Counted from the first letter of the stretch, positions 13,043-24,482 are shown. The stretch is DNA of 64,000 nt from Auricularia sp. M13 (GCA_037042915.1 CM073193.1:8928001-8992000), one strand, 5' to 3'. Notes: generated by a model from the sequence alone, not told the origin. Numbers and translations are program-made.

Positions 13043-14109
13043 TCAAGGCTGCACCGGCGGTGGCAACCGTGCCTTGACATACTGAGATAAGAGCTTCAAG
13101 TACGCCTCACGTTCTGCTATCTTGTGGTTAAGCGGATCCTCGAAGCGTGCGCGCTCGGCGCGTCCAAGCTCGTACTTGACGTCCCGAGCGAGCTCGCGCA
13201 TCTGCTCGGGGCCGAGATTGTCAACGTCCAGATCGCGCACCCCGCGACGCAAGCGGTTCTGCATTGCGGCCGCGAACGCCGGACCCGACATGGGCGGGAC
13301 TGGGTCGATAGGAGACGGCGGGCCAGACCACTGCATCGACACCTTCGTGTTGAGCACACGAGGAATGGCATTGTACGCCTCCGCGTCGCCGTACGTGTAC
13401 TGGAACCCCTTACGATGGCGTGGAAGGCGCGGCACGTTCGTCGGGTACACCGGGTGCTGTGGGCGCAACTTCTTCGCTGGCGAGCGCGGGGACGGCAACG
13501 ATGGCGACTTTGGTGACTTCGGAGACGTGGTCGCAGAGGGCGCTGAGACGTCGAATGCCAGCGTGCGCGGCTTGCGGCGGCGCGGGATGACCAAAGGCTG
13601 CGACGCGCCGCTCGAACCCTGGGCCTGATTTGCTGCAAGGCGCGCTCTGCGCTCTGCCTTGGCCAACGCAGCGTAGTCCGGCTCGTTGCCCATACTTTTG
13701 TCGTCCGGCTTGAGTCTCGCAGGCAGGCTGTTGCTGCGCTTCCTGGAGCGCGAGCGGTTGACGGGCGAGTCGAATGCCTTGGAGTCATCCGCAAAGCGCA
13801 CGGCCTTGGGCTGCGTGAGCCCAGCGCCCTGATCGCAGCTCTTCTTGAGGATGCCGCGGCGCGCCGGCTTGGGCGGCGGCGCGGCGTCCATCGGAGGCGT
13901 TACAAAGGAGCGGAAGACCGACAGCTTGAGGAGCTTCGACATAACTCCCTCAGGGTTCTGCGACGGCGTGATGCGCATTTTGGGGCGACCCTGCAAGGAG
14001 AGCCATGAGCAGATGAACGAGGGAAAGGGGGTTATACAAATGAGCATACCGGCTGAGTCTCGAGAATGATCGCAATGGTGGGAAGCGTGAGGCTGTCAAC
14101 GGCAGTCAT
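13043..14109 (-). CDS. unknown basic, low-complexity protein (335 aa, 2 exons)
   Basis: I do not recognise this protein. Suggested join 14109-14050 and 13990-13043 (59-nt intron, GTATGC...TTGCAG); the first exon encodes MTAVDSLTLPTIAIILETQP. The middle is disordered and rich in Arg, Ser and Pro, with RRGILKK followed by KAVRFADD, a basic-then-[RK]VxF-like pattern resembling protein phosphatase 1 docking motifs (inference). Long KSPKSPSLPSPRSP runs offer proline-directed phosphosites. The C-terminus (about 265-330) is a predicted helix with RAERARFEDPLNHKIAEREAYLKLL. No signal peptide or membrane segment is seen. Codon use and frame length support a real gene. Confidence 0.72.
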
Positions 14110-15075
14110 GTCGACGTTCGAAGTGCTGTGAGTGTGTTGGTGGATGTGGTGCTGAGAGCAAAAAGGTGCAAACGGCGCAGGCTTTTATGGCCATGACGCA
14201 TTTCCAAACCGACCGCCGCGTCCCGCCGGCGAGCGCGATCGGTTGGCGCGGGAACTGCGCGGAGCGGCCCATCCCTGAAGCAGCCCGAACCCAAATGAAA
14301 CCTCCAATAGGGGAACCCAGTGATGCGGATTCGAGTCGTATACGGATACGATGCACGAGTACCCACGACGTTTTAAGAGAGCGGTGGATCCACTTTTCTG
14401 CGAACAATTTCTTCGAGGATCAGAGCCTGCGAAGGAGACTAAGTATCCACTCACATGACCGAGAGTCAACATCTTAGGATGGCTATCATCCGTCGTGGCG
14501 GCGGCGTATCTAGAGTAGTCGCTAGATCGAGCGTGCATTGTTCAGCGCCCACCATGCGGTCAGAGGTATTGCAGCGAAGAGGACGAGTACCGAGAGCTTC
14601 GACGCCCGCATGCGTAGCAGCGATTGCTTTGAAGAGAGTAAAGAGAGCCCCCCCAAGCCTTCGAAGAAAACATCTCTATACGTGCACGCCTCGGATAGCG
14701 AAAGAGCAATGCAGACGAACAGAGTGCGGAATGGGCGTCGTTGCCGAAGATGATATCAGCCCCTCGGACGGAGCGCAGTAGGGGCTTATTTGAAGACAGT
14801 CAGTTCAGAGAATCTGTTATGCCTTCCGGTGTCAGTGGGTAACATGCAGTACAAAACAGGCTATTAGACTCGGCGGTACTTGGATGACGCGGGAATGGGA
14901 TACGTTGACAGCTACGTGCCTCAGGGGCTGTTGTTACGGAGTGGCGCCTTCACCATGTCAAAAACGAGCTCAATCGGAAGGGCAACTGCGTCTGTTCAGT
15001 ACCGGAAGACAGTGAAAGCAGGATGAAAGCGAGCAGGGGACATTTGAAATCCCGACTCCGACTCGCCTCGGGCCT
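14110..15075. other. intergenic, nothing recognised
   Basis: Promoter side of the unknown gene at 13043-14109, then about 700 bp with no plausible exon chain or repeat that I can name. Confidence 0.5.
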
Positions 15076-15083
15076 GTTCCACG

Positions 15084-15419
15084 CAGGGGGGCCGCATGAT
15101 AAGGATTGTGAATATCGGGTGGGGGTGGGTGGGTCGTGGGAAGATGCGCGCGCTAATCAGACCCATTCAGTTTTTTTGGATGTCTTTTGCGTACTGAGGC
15201 CGCCGTTCCCTCCCAAAGCCCCGGATTTTTTACCAGTGAGCCGTGAACGGCAGACCGCAACGTTCTGGCAAAAAATATGGGTCAAAAAAGCTCGATTCTC
15301 ACTCGTCGAATATTTTGTGACGATTGTTTGGGTCCCGACTCAATTGAGTTGCCATCAATCTTCCCACGACCCACCCACCCCCACCCGATATTGACTATTC
15401 TTATCATGCGGCCCCCCTG
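15084..15419. mobile_element. hAT-like MITE, 336 bp, with 8-bp target duplication
   Basis: The ends are long terminal inverted repeats of about 60 bp starting CAGGGGGGCCGCATGATAAG and continuing through a G-rich GGGTGGGGGTGGGTGGGTCG stretch; the two arms differ at only a few positions. Identical 8-bp flanks GTTCCACG lie at 15076-15083 and 15420-15427. CAGGG-type ends with an 8-bp duplication are the hallmark of the hAT superfamily. No coding capacity, so it is a non-autonomous copy that must have been moved by a transposase elsewhere. The near-identical arms and exact duplication suggest a fairly recent insertion. Confidence 0.88.
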
Positions 15420-15427
15420 GTTCCACG

Positions 15428-16220
15428 CCACTTGAAGCTGCTGGAAGAAGTTTAACAGGTCCACAAACCGAGCCGGAGGTCACCGATAGGAAGGGTGCGG
15501 TACAGCGGGCCTGAGCGTGGCGCCCGCGTCGCTCCAAGTACAGCAAGCGCAATGAGGACGCGTTGGACCGCACGGGGCAACAACGATGACGACGACGGTC
15601 GAGGTCGAAGATCTGTGCGCGCTCTGTCGGACCGCAGAGCCGTGCATTCCGCGGATTATGCCCATAAATGGCCAACTTTCCGCGGATAATGCCCATAGAA
15701 GGAAGGTGCAGCGAATGTTTCGTATCAAATAGTTTTCTATTGCGGATTCCGGCATCGAACGCTAAGACCTACTACCAAGGTAGCAGGAATACTATGGGAT
15801 TATTGCAAGGTTGAGAGCTCGAGCGGAGGTGCTTGTCACGATCGGATGGGAACAAGTTTCTAACGGCGTGTTCAGCACATTCAGCGTAAGTCAGGGAATC
15901 GCTGATCAAAATAATCAGCTGATAGGACGATACACCCTAGTGAGTGACATTCCATTAAGATGCCTGTCGAAAGGCCTGCTACTCTGGATTTCTATTTTTA
16001 CGTGGTTCGTGAACATCTGTCAGTTGTGCCAATGGAGGCGCCGATCGCGATGCAGCCGGGCAAAGCAGTGTAAAGAATGACAACAATGCGAAGAACTGGT
16101 CTGTCGATCGAGAAACGGCATCGATGAGTTGGGCCTGAACACTCCGCCGGAATCTGCGACGCTCTTTGACGGATGTTCTGAACAAACATCTGACCTGACC
16201 TAGAAGTGACTTGCGCAGGG
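15428..16220. other. intergenic, nothing recognised
   Basis: No gene seen. A short direct repeat (GCGGATTATGCCCATA, 15652-15667, with a near copy about 30 bp later) is the only structure noticed. Confidence 0.45.
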
Positions 16221-16227
16221 TATAAAA
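16221..16227 (+). promoter_or_regulatory. TATA box of the CVNH lectin gene
   Basis: TATAAAA lies 51 bp upstream of the ATG at 16278, in the position expected for a fungal core promoter. Confidence 0.6.
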
Positions 16228-16277
16228 CGAGTCGACAACACGAGACACCGGCCTTGGCCAGCCGCGCCTCAACGCCA

Positions 16278-16811
16278 ATGCGCCTCACGAACTCGTTCTA
16301 TGCCCTTACATCCGCCGTCGTCTTCATGATCACGACTAGAGGCGTCTCCGCCGTCCTGGGCCCCCTGGATAGCGGATTCGGCCTGACCTGCAGGGACATC
16401 CACCTCATCGGCTCAGGCGGCAACCTGGACATCGCCGCGACGTGCACGAACGAGGGGGGAGGGGACAACGGGGTGCAGATACTTTCGCTTAACAGCTGCC
16501 TCGTCAACTCCAACGGCGCTCTTGGTTGTCAGGAGGGGTGCGGCATTCCTTAATACTGCAAGCTCTATTTTGCATTGATTATACTGTACATTTTACTTAC
16601 GCAGCGGCCGCGGCTTGAACACGTGCTTCGACTGCAACCTCAGCGGGACCATGCTGACTTGCACCTGCTTCCGCGCCAATGGCGGCACGGATACCACCAG
16701 CATTGATCTTAGTGAGTGTCTTCACCATCGTGCTAGAAGACCAGAGCGTGACGCGGACCGCAATTTCAAGACAGCTGCATTGGAAATCAGGACGGGATCC
16801 TTCACTGCTAA
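16278..16811 (+). CDS. secreted CVNH (cyanovirin-N homology) lectin (135 aa, 3 exons)
   Basis: Small predicted carbohydrate-binding protein. Suggested join 16278-16537, 16605-16711, 16771-16811, with introns of 67 and 59 nt. Residues 1-25 form a signal peptide (MRLTNSFYALTSAVVFMITT...). The mature part is one CVNH domain made of two matching halves. Half one has TCRDIHLIGSGGNLDIAATC then LNSCLVNSNGALGC; half two has FDCNLSGTMLTCTC then IDLNSCIGNQDGILHC. This internal repeat and the Cys spacing are diagnostic of the family, and the third exon restores the last strand exactly. Fungal CVNH proteins bind high-mannose glycans. Secretion and eight Cys in the mature part suggest an extracellular, disulfide-stabilised lectin; the target is unknown. 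Confidence 0.88.
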
Positions 16812-17189
16812 GCGTACCCTCGACAGACCAAGACGTTTTGAATTGCGAGCCGGCTTCCTGTGCCCTGTGGCCATGGGGTTGAGTGTACAACGAGCGAGCT
16901 GCAGATGTCTGTCTCGGAGAAACCATACCAGTATGGGTCAGAACAGCGCAAGTAGCATCAGAAGTGAAGCTAACCACGACAAGGACCGATTGCTGCAATA
17001 TCCCACGGGCGCACAAGAAGATGGCGCCACATGCATTATCTCTGTGTGCGGACCTCGTGAAAGCCATGTAGTCAAGCTCAAGAGCAAGACAGAGAGGTAG
17101 CCAAAGCGGATCGTCCTTGTTGGCATCAGACAGGTCGTTGTCGCCGCAGCAGATACAGTATACCCGATGTTTCTCGTATGACTTCGGGA
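16812..17189. other. intergenic, nothing recognised
   Basis: 3' flank of the lectin gene; no further exon or gene seen. Confidence 0.45.
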
Positions 17190-17405
17190 AATAGGCAGAA
17201 AGAGACCCGGAGAACGTGGCGTAACACGTCTTGCGGTGCGCTAATTCGCATGAGCACTCGGTGCTTATCTAGATCATCTGGAACGACGAGCGCGTCGTAG
17301 AGCATCGGCGTGACTTCTGCGCGCGCGAGACTGCCATGGGTAGAGCCTGCACGAGCTGCACGTCGCAAGATGTCGTAGACCAGTTCAAGCGGAAGGCGAG
17401 AAAAG
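17190..17405 (-). pseudogene. F-box-type gene fragment
   Basis: Minus-strand translation gives FSRLPLELVYDILRRAARAG followed by AEVTPMLYDALVVPDDLDKHRVLM. This matches the start of the F-box-type protein at 23604-24482 (SRLPLELVYAVLRHAARDAA ... AEVAPIVYHTLVVSQRLDKYRALM) with a deletion between the two parts. The frame is lost after about 80 codons and no downstream half is found. It is a truncated relic of that gene family, not a working gene. Confidence 0.7.
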
Positions 17406-18904
17406 TGTAGGACAAAGCTGAAGCGAGCTCATGTTCAAGAGTGCGCGACTGCCAGGCTCCCTTCCAGCCGGTGCGAGACTACGGTCGTGCAGGAGACAAT
17501 CGGTGCGACTGTGCGACGTTGTACGCGAGACTAGAGAGAGACGGGGCCATCGTCCATGCCGCTGGCGTAGATGAGTACGAGATCCGGGAGCTGCGAGAAC
17601 TTCAAGCAGGCCTAGGGGGGCTCAGATCCAGCTGAGACGAGCTCACAATGCCACTGAGGAGAATACAGCCTGAGGCGCGATGCGGGAAACGAGGGTCGGC
17701 GACAATTTAAAGAAAAGTCTCCGAGTCGATGGATAAGGGAAGAGCGTGCGCTCGAAGTCGGCTCAGCTGTTCGCGCGCGCCGGGAATGGTTGGCGCGCGC
17801 CGGGGATGGTCATCCGCGTCGAGGGGCCGTCGTCTGGCACACGCCGGATTCGCGGCAACAGAAACACATGTCGAGTTCGCGCTATTCGGGAATATGTATT
17901 GCGAGGTTGAGTGGACGTGCTGGCGAGGGGGATGCACCTGCTGCCAGTGGCGTTCTACTGCACATCATGATGAAGCTCCTCAGTGTGAGAGACTTGCTAC
18001 TGTAAGTTCGGGATTAGTCGAGCCAGCATAACGAATTTTCGGAAGGGGAGCTGACCGTTTCAGCCGTGGCGTGTTCGGAGGGCGGGGGAGAAGTGCAGAT
18101 TTCCGGTCGACCTTCACGAATCAAGATACTTACAGTGCGCCAGTGGCAGCTGATGACAAAGCGACGCATTCGATGATTGTATAGTAGCTGAGCCGGGCCG
18201 ATATGTGCCGGCCAGCCACGAGAGGTTTCGGTTGGATAGGATATTGGGTATCAACGAGAGCCAGACGTATATGAGTGCCGGTCGCATCCAGTAAGCTGCC
18301 AGTGTGCCCGCAATTCACGTCAAGAGCGGGTGTCGACGGTGGCATCCAGCACAAGCAGTTGAGATACATCAGCAAGATAGGCGTACTAGGCAGAGATCAG
18401 GTCTTTGAGTACCCGCGGCTGTCAGAGAAGTCTCTCAAACCGTGTGATAGTCATTGTAGAGCGACGAGGAGGACATCAAGAATCGACGGCGCTGCAGCTT
18501 GATGATGAACCCCTTTGGCGGTGGTGAAGTCAGCTAGGGGAGTGCACAAAGTACAGGAGGTTCGAGAATTGTCGGTAGGTAGGTAGGTAGGTAGATGGGC
18601 TCTGCGCACACAGAGGGAGATGAAACTGATGATGAGGTGCTCAGGTCATCGCGTTCCTGTCGATATTTCACTGTGAGCACGCGCGCAGTCGACCATGACG
18701 CAGCTACCGCGCGGCATACACGCTGAGCGTGACGGCGCCGAATATCCCAGATTATTGAGAAGAGACTAATCGCGATGGGGGATGATGCAGATGGATGGTT
18801 GGGTCGAAGCCAGGGTGATTTCATCCGAGCGCGGCCGAGCTCCGCATCTCAATCATCTCGACCGTCCAACTCCAAGCTCCAAGTCGACCGTCGCCTGGCC
18901 GGGG
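17406..18904. other. intergenic with GGTA microsatellite
   Basis: No gene recognised. The one clear structure is a GGTA tetranucleotide run at 18574-18594. The last few hundred bases are the upstream region of the coiled-coil gene; its reading frame is open further 5' to 18782, but those codons lack coding character. Confidence 0.5.
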
Positions 18905-20404
18905 ATGGCGTCGCCGATAGTCGTCAAGGCCAAGATCTCCAGCAGCGCCAAGCCAAAGCCCGCCGGCTCCGTCGTCAACGGCGGCGGCGGCGGCGGCGGC
19001 AGTGGCAGCGGGACGACGACGCCGCGGGTCGTCGTCCGGGCGCCGCACGTCGACACCCAGCTGCGCTCGCCGCGCATGGGCGCCAGCGCGCCCTCGACGC
19101 CCGTCGTCCGCGTCACCGCGAAGCTCTCCGGCGCCGCGCGCGCCGCCGCCGGCACAAGCTCCAAGCCGTCGTCCGTCGTGGGAGTCGGCGTGCGCCAGCG
19201 CACGGCCAGCACGTCCAAGCCGCCGGAGCACACGGTCCACCGGCCGCGCACGGGCTCGGTGTACAGCCTGAACGCGTTCGCGGCGCAACAGCGGCCGCAG
19301 AGCCCCGTGCGCAGCGTCGTGCGGCCCGTGCAACAACAGCACTATCAGACCTTGTCGCCGCACACGCCGCACTCGCCGCCCGCCAGCGTGCTCAGCATCC
19401 ACTCCGCCAGCACCGGCACCGGCAGCCTCGCCTCGGCCAGCACAAGTACCAGTACGAGCACAAGCTCGCCGGTGTCGCCGCGCCAGCGGCCGCAGGTGCT
19501 CGCGCGCGTCCGGGTGCCCCCCGCGCGCGATGTCAGTCGGGAGCGCGAGCGCGAACGGTCAAGGTCGCGCTCGGCGTCGCCGCTCAGTGCTATCAGCTCG
19601 TCCAGCTCGTCGAGCTCGCGGAGTGGGGGGTCCAGCCTGGACGCCGCTATGGAGGCCAAGGTCAATCGGAAGGTTAGTACCTTCCTCGAGTTCTTCTCTA
19701 ATGCCTGCGCATCAACCGCTCTCGTTGCCCACCGTCGCTGCCGCGGTCTCCGCCTCTGCCTGTCCGCCCGGAGGCGCTGCGCGTCATTGTGCCCAGGGCC
19801 GAATGAGCTTCCATGTGGCGCAGACGCCCGTCGGGCTTATCGCGCCTCTCCGCTTTCCGTCTCATTCCCTGCTAACTCCTCTCCCCCCTCCCCGCAGATA
19901 GCAGACCTGGAAATCACAAACGCATCCCTGCTAACGATCAACGCGTCCCTCGAGGCGCTCAAGTCGAAGCAGCAGAAAGAGATCTGGGACCTGCGCCGCA
20001 AGCTGCGCGAGACGCGGCTGGCCTTACCACCGCCGGTCTTCGCGTCCCTGAAGGATAAGGACAAGGATAAAGCCAAGAGTGGCGGGGAGGAGGAGGAGGA
20101 CGAGGCGGAGGAAGACGGCGAGCCCGAGCCGGACCCCGTGTTCGACCGACTGAGCGCGATGCTGGGCGCGATGCTCGCGGCGGCGCAAGAGGCGCTCGCC
20201 GCGCCCGCCAAGACGGTGCGCGTGCTGAGCGAGCAGGAGGTGAAGATGTGGGAGGGGCGGCGGTCCGGCGGCGTGGATGGAGAGGATAGGGAGGGGGATG
20301 AAGAGGAGCAGGAGCAGGAGGAGGAACGCGAGGTGACGATCCTCCTGGACGGACCGCCCGACGGGGAAGAGGGTGTGGTGGACGCGCCGCCGCCGCCGGG
20401 TTAG
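18905..20404 (+). CDS. Ser/Thr/Pro-rich protein with coiled coil (424 aa, 2 exons)
   Basis: No family recognised. Suggested join 18905-19672 and 19898-20404; the 225-nt intron is long for this locus and ends in a C-rich tract plus CCCGCAG. Residues 1-250 are disordered, rich in Ser, Pro and Arg, with a poly-Gly stretch near residue 25-33 and an STSTSTSTSS run. Exon 2 opens with a heptad-type coiled coil (ADLEITNASLLTINASLEAL ... LRRKLRETRLAL), then an acidic tract (GGEEEEDEAEEDGEPEP) and an Ala-rich helix. The layout resembles cytoskeletal or polarity scaffold proteins, but that is only a shape match. An upstream in-frame ATG at 18782 exists; 18905 (MASPIVVKAKISS) fits coding character better. 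Confidence 0.7.
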   Translation: MASPIVVKAKISSSAKPKPAGSVVNGGGGGGGSGSGTTTPRVVVRAPHVDTQLRSPRMGASAPSTPVVRVTAKLSGAARAAAGTSSKPSSVVGVGVRQRTASTSKPPEHTVHRPRTGSVYSLNAFAAQQRPQSPVRSVVRPVQQQHYQTLSPHTPHSPPASVLSIHSASTGTGSLASASTSTSTSTSSPVSPRQRPQVLARVRVPPARDVSRERERERSRSRSASPLSAISSSSSSSSRSGGSSLDAAMEAKVNRKVSTFLEFFSNACASTALVAHRRCRGLRLCLSARRRCASLCPGPNELPCGADARRAYRASPLSVSFPANSSPPSPQIADLEITNASLLTINASLEALKSKQQKEIWDLRRKLRETRLALPPPVFASLKDKDKDKAKSGGEEEEDEAEEDGEPEPDPVFDRLSAMLGAMLAAAQEALAAPAKTVRVLSEQEVKMWEGRRSGGVDGEDREGDEEEQEQEEEREVTILLDGPPDGEEGVVDAPPPPG

Positions 20405-21085
20405 AAGAGTGTTTGCTTCTCGACCTCCACTTGCCTACTCTATCGTTATGCTTGCGATTGCTGCTCTCATGTTACACTTGTGTCGCCTGCCGTCCCCGTC
20501 CACTTCAGCCTCTCACGCTCTCTCCTCCTCTCCTACTCTCTTACTTTTGCCGCTGGTTAGGTCGGTCTACCATGATGTCTAGTTTATCTCCCTCTCTTCT
20601 CCTCTCCTCTGTGTCGCCTCCACTCATCTCACGCTCATGATTCAACGGTCTCGTTGCACCTCATATTTTCTCTCTCAAGCCCGCTCCATCCCCATTAGTT
20701 GATATCGGTATCTCAGCACACTCTCGCGTCTTGTGGAGTATAAGTATTTGGTTTCGCTGGCTTGGGCTACAGTAGCTCGTTTCAAAGTTGTGTCGTCGCT
20801 GAACAGCGATGGTGACTTCGACCCGAGCTCAGTGCCTGTTTATCAAAACTTAAGTAGACAGGGTGAGGCTGAGATCATAGATGCGACTCGGAGCATACAG
20901 TATTAGAATTACATGTGTCCTGCATGGCGGCGGCGCGATGTTGTCGACTCTTGGAGGACTGTCTGATCACGCACTGGCATATCAGCAAGACGGCAAGTCT
21001 ATGACTCGGGCGGACCTGCGAGACTCAGGTAAGGAGTGCTCCGAGTAAGGATAGTCGAGGAAAATAATGCGCTAGCCGCGATTGA
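20405..21085. other. intergenic, pyrimidine-rich 3' flank
   Basis: CT-rich DNA follows the coiled-coil gene (about 20410-20690). No gene recognised before the F-box gene on the other strand. Confidence 0.5.
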
Positions 21086-22320
21086 TCATGATGACAGGAT
21101 GCGCGCGTCGACGAACGCGGCCCACGTTTTGTCGTCAGACGACACACTGCGCACACCGTCGACGACACGCGCGTTCTCCCATATGGCCCAGAACTCGTCC
21201 TGCGCAGGAGGGGACCCCGTAATATTCGTATCGTCCGCCAGTTCCAGCGGGAACACCAGTTGTCGACTGCGCGCGCCTGTCTGCGTAGTGATGGAGACCA
21301 TTTCCTCGGGTGAAACCGCAAGGCGAACGGGAGACGACTCTGGAGCACGCAGTATGCCAAAGCCGCGCGCGGGAAACTCGAGGTAGCGCAGGACGAGGCT
21401 TCTCCGGCCTGCGCTGGAGAACGCAGCAAGCAGCCAGTCCTCGTCGGCCCGCCGGATCCCCTCCACGCGGCAGACTCGAACGGAGGCCAACGCATCACGC
21501 ACTTCCTCGATACTTGTAGCTTGATACGGATCTGGGGGGAAGTCGGCGAGTTTGACGTGCAGGAGCGTGAGCGCCGGAGACGCCTTGAGCGCGAGGACGA
21601 CGTCGCGCATGCGGCGCGTGTGCAGGCCCAGCGACAGCAGCGCAGGAAGGTACAGATATGAACCGCTCGGCCACAAGACCGGACTCGACGCCCGCATGTC
21701 CAGAACCGCAAGACGTGGCAGATCGATTTCTTTGGCGACGAAGTCGGATTGCCGCGCCCCGAGGTCATGCTGAACTGAAGTGTTCAACCCCGGAGCGTCG
21801 GACAGACTGAACGTGCGCAGCGCAGGCAGGCACGAGAAGTGGAGGAAGATGTGTGCCACGGGACGCACATTCGGCGCCACAACGGATATATGGGCAATTC
21901 GGCCGCCCGCGCGTTGCAGCGTCACCGCGAGCGAGGTGAGTGTGAGGGCATCGCAGGCGAACGGGACGATGTGGAGAGTCAGATGCAGCGCGAGATCGCC
22001 GCTGCGCCCGAGGACAGCGCCTATGAGTCGCTCGTTGGATGCATTCGGGGGATATGGGCTATCTATCCAGCCGCTTTCATGCCTGACGGCGAGCGGACGG
22101 TCGCGGCAGCACTCCGGGCAGGCGCAGAAGTGGGCATGCCGCGTTGTGTAGTAGTCCAGGCGCGTCCAGAGCGACGGCGTGCACAAAGCCAAGGCGCGCC
22201 ACTTGCCGCAGACTTGCGCGACGGAGACGCGGTCGCGCAGAGACAGGTACCACCAGATGTCGCACCAGAGCTCGTTCGGGAGGTCCCGGAGTGATAATGT
22301 CGGGATAGAAGGCGGCGGAT
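21086..22320 (-). CDS. F-box protein with LRR-like tail; 5' end unresolved
   Basis: Probable SCF adaptor. An F-box is clear in the frame running from about 22320 downward: LRDLPNELWCDIWWYLSLRD, then VSVAQVCGKWRALALCTPSLW. About 340 residues follow with leucine-rich spacing (LPALRTFSLSDAP, LPRLAVLDMRA, LPALLSLGLHTRRMRDVVLA) and the frame ends at 21086 in AAFVDARILSS. No in-frame ATG precedes the F-box within the open frame, so the first exon lies further upstream or has been lost. The protein is a close paralogue of the split gene at 35191-38850; comparing the two confirms which frame is coding. Whether this copy is expressed cannot be told. Confidence 0.7.
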
Positions 22321-23603
22321 CGGCAGGTAAGCCATCTTGGAGTCTGGCATCGTGCCTTGGTGCAGTTTCCGATCTAAGTGAACCGAAGTAAGCAATCGTT
22401 ACTTCCCCCCCACGAGATCGTCATCCTCACCCCGTTGCACGAGTACGTTCATGCTCATTAGCCGCGTTGACAGATCCTTCGTGTGAGTGCGGGGTAGTGT
22501 GCCCCCGGAGAACTGAAGCAGGCGCGCTGTTCATTGTGGCGGGGATCTGAGTGGAGTCAGAGCGTCTGCGGAGTGTGAATGCACTGCACGCGTGTTGTTC
22601 GACAACGGATACAGAGTGGTGCCGAACTGAACTTAAACATTGCTTTCGCTACAGAGAACGTGCTCCAAGTGAGATCGTTCGTTGTCAGTAGTAAATGGCA
22701 AGTTCAGTGTATGGCAGATGCTCAGTTGATAGCCGCAGACCCCATTGAGAAATGAGAATGGATACCGCAGCCCTTGACTGGACTAACCATTCACCATGTA
22801 CCTGCACCCCTTGCCCACCACAATCGCATGCAAATTCAGACCATCCACCCACTTGATCATGATGTGCCGATCCGCCCGCTTCTGCTGCTACTGCAGGTTC
22901 CTGCAGTGAGAGCACATCGTACGGAGAAAGTCACAGCGGCCCATCATCGACCAACTTGACAAGGGCCCAAACGAGTCCAATATGTTACAGACAAGCCGGA
23001 CAACGACTCGGACCGGACGGATATGTGGGTCGAGCCTGAGCCTGCGCTGCTTCGCAGAATGGACGAGCAGACTGAGCACTGGCTGACAACACCTCCAGTG
23101 ATGTTGCAGGTAGCTTCGGATTTATCGTCTATTTATCCCGGACATGAGCATCGTGAGAAGTAGCACTTTACCACTGGCAGAGTCAGGGGATATCGTAAGT
23201 CAGCCGCTCGGTGCAGTTCTATTCCGTGAGCAGCAGCACGAGAGTCGTTGACGAGCGAAGCAGGGCCATCACGCTCATGGATGCAAACACTATCGAGGCG
23301 ACATGCACCGGATAGTTCCGTTGACCAGTTATCAGGCGTACCGTTGAACGCCACACGAACGCATAGAGAGGCCCGAATTGGTACGGCGCGGGTCCGTCAC
23401 CCACATGCCTGTTGCAAGCTGGACGCGCGAAGAGCATTTGTATATGCCGCGCAGGAGCGTCTCAACCTCTTGTTGTGCAAGGCATCCTCGGCGCCGCATG
23501 GATCGCAAAACGAAAAAATCTGATCAGTTGGTAAGTACAAGTAAGTACCACTTGTTCAGTTTGCTGGCCGACGACTCACACCGACAGCATCGACCTTCAA
23601 CCT
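22321..23603. other. intergenic, nothing recognised
   Basis: Should contain the missing first exon and promoter of the F-box gene at 21086-22320, but no convincing exon with an ATG was found. No repeats noticed. Confidence 0.45.
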
Positions 23604-24482
23604 TCAAGGCCACACCGCTCTTCCGCGATCCCAGATAACGTCCCCGCGCAACGCATCGCGCTCGAACGTCTCGCGATGGCGGAACCACGTGGGCGGCTGC
23701 ACGCGGTCGTCCGCGCACAGAAACACGCGGCGGTCCGCCAGCTCGCGCAGGCGCGCGCGCACGTCGGGCAGCAGCGGGAGATACGCGCCGGCGAGCTCGA
23801 CGACGACGTGCCGGACGCAGGGGTGCGCCAGGACGGCCGTGAGGGCCGACAGCAGCGCAGCGGGATCGAACGTCTGCCGGTGGGGCGGCGCCGTGTCGTA
23901 CTCTGCGAGCCGGATCGCGAGGTGCGTGAGCGCGGGCAGCGCGAGCGCCGCCGCGAAGCACGGCGCGGCGGCGTCGCCCGTGTCGTCCGGCCAGAACGCC
24001 AGCAGATGCGTCACGCGCGCCAGCACGCCCGCGCGCAGCCCGGCGATGCTCCCGACGGGCGCAAACTCGACGTGGATCTCGCGCGCCGCGAACCCCTCCC
24101 CGCGCGCGAGCATCTCGACGAGCGGCATGGGCGCGTGGACGACACGCAGCCGCATCCCGGGCCCGCCCAGCGCGGCCGCGAACAGCCGGACGTCGTGGTC
24201 GTCGAGCCAGCGGTAGATGTGCAGCTGGCGCACGTGGCGCAGCACCGGCGCCGCGCTGCGCATCAGCGCGCGGTACTTGTCCAGCCGTTGCGAGACGACG
24301 AGCGTGTGGTAGACGATGGGCGCGACCTCCGCGTGCGCGGCACGCGAGACCAGGGAGAGCGACGTCGCCGTCCTCCACGCCACTGCCGCGTCGCGCGCGG
24401 CATGTCGCAGAACAGCGTACACGAGTTCCAGAGGAAGCCGCGAGAAGCACGACTCGGAGAACCCAGATTCGGTCGCGCTCAT
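23604..24482 (-). CDS. F-box-type protein (292 aa, single exon)
   Basis: Predicted F-box-like protein encoded without introns. Start chosen at MSATESGFSESC (24482), where protein character begins. Residues 12-55 resemble an F-box: FSRLPLELVYAVLRHAARDA, then ATSLSLVSRAAHAEVAPIVYH, where the SLVSRAAHA segment matches the usual SLVCR helix. The rest has LRR-like stretches (LRHVRQLHIYRW; LPALTHLAIRLAEYD) and ends at RGRAVWP. The open frame has strong third-position G/C. A truncated relative lies at 17190-17405. The product probably recruits a ubiquitination substrate, identity unknown. Confidence 0.72.
   Translation of the reverse strand: MSATESGFSESCFSRLPLELVYAVLRHAARDAAVAWRTATSLSLVSRAAHAEVAPIVYHTLVVSQRLDKYRALMRSAAPVLRHVRQLHIYRWLDDHDVRLFAAALGGPGMRLRVVHAPMPLVEMLARGEGFAAREIHVEFAPVGSIAGLRAGVLARVTHLLAFWPDDTGDAAAPCFAAALALPALTHLAIRLAEYDTAPPHRQTFDPAALLSALTAVLAHPCVRHVVVELAGAYLPLLPDVRARLRELADRRVFLCADDRVQPPTWFRHRETFERDALRGDVIWDRGRAVWP

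Noticed and set aside
18574-18594. GGTA run as a telomere-type repeat
   Set aside because: Fungal telomeres are TTAGGG-type; this is a short tetranucleotide microsatellite inside unique DNA.
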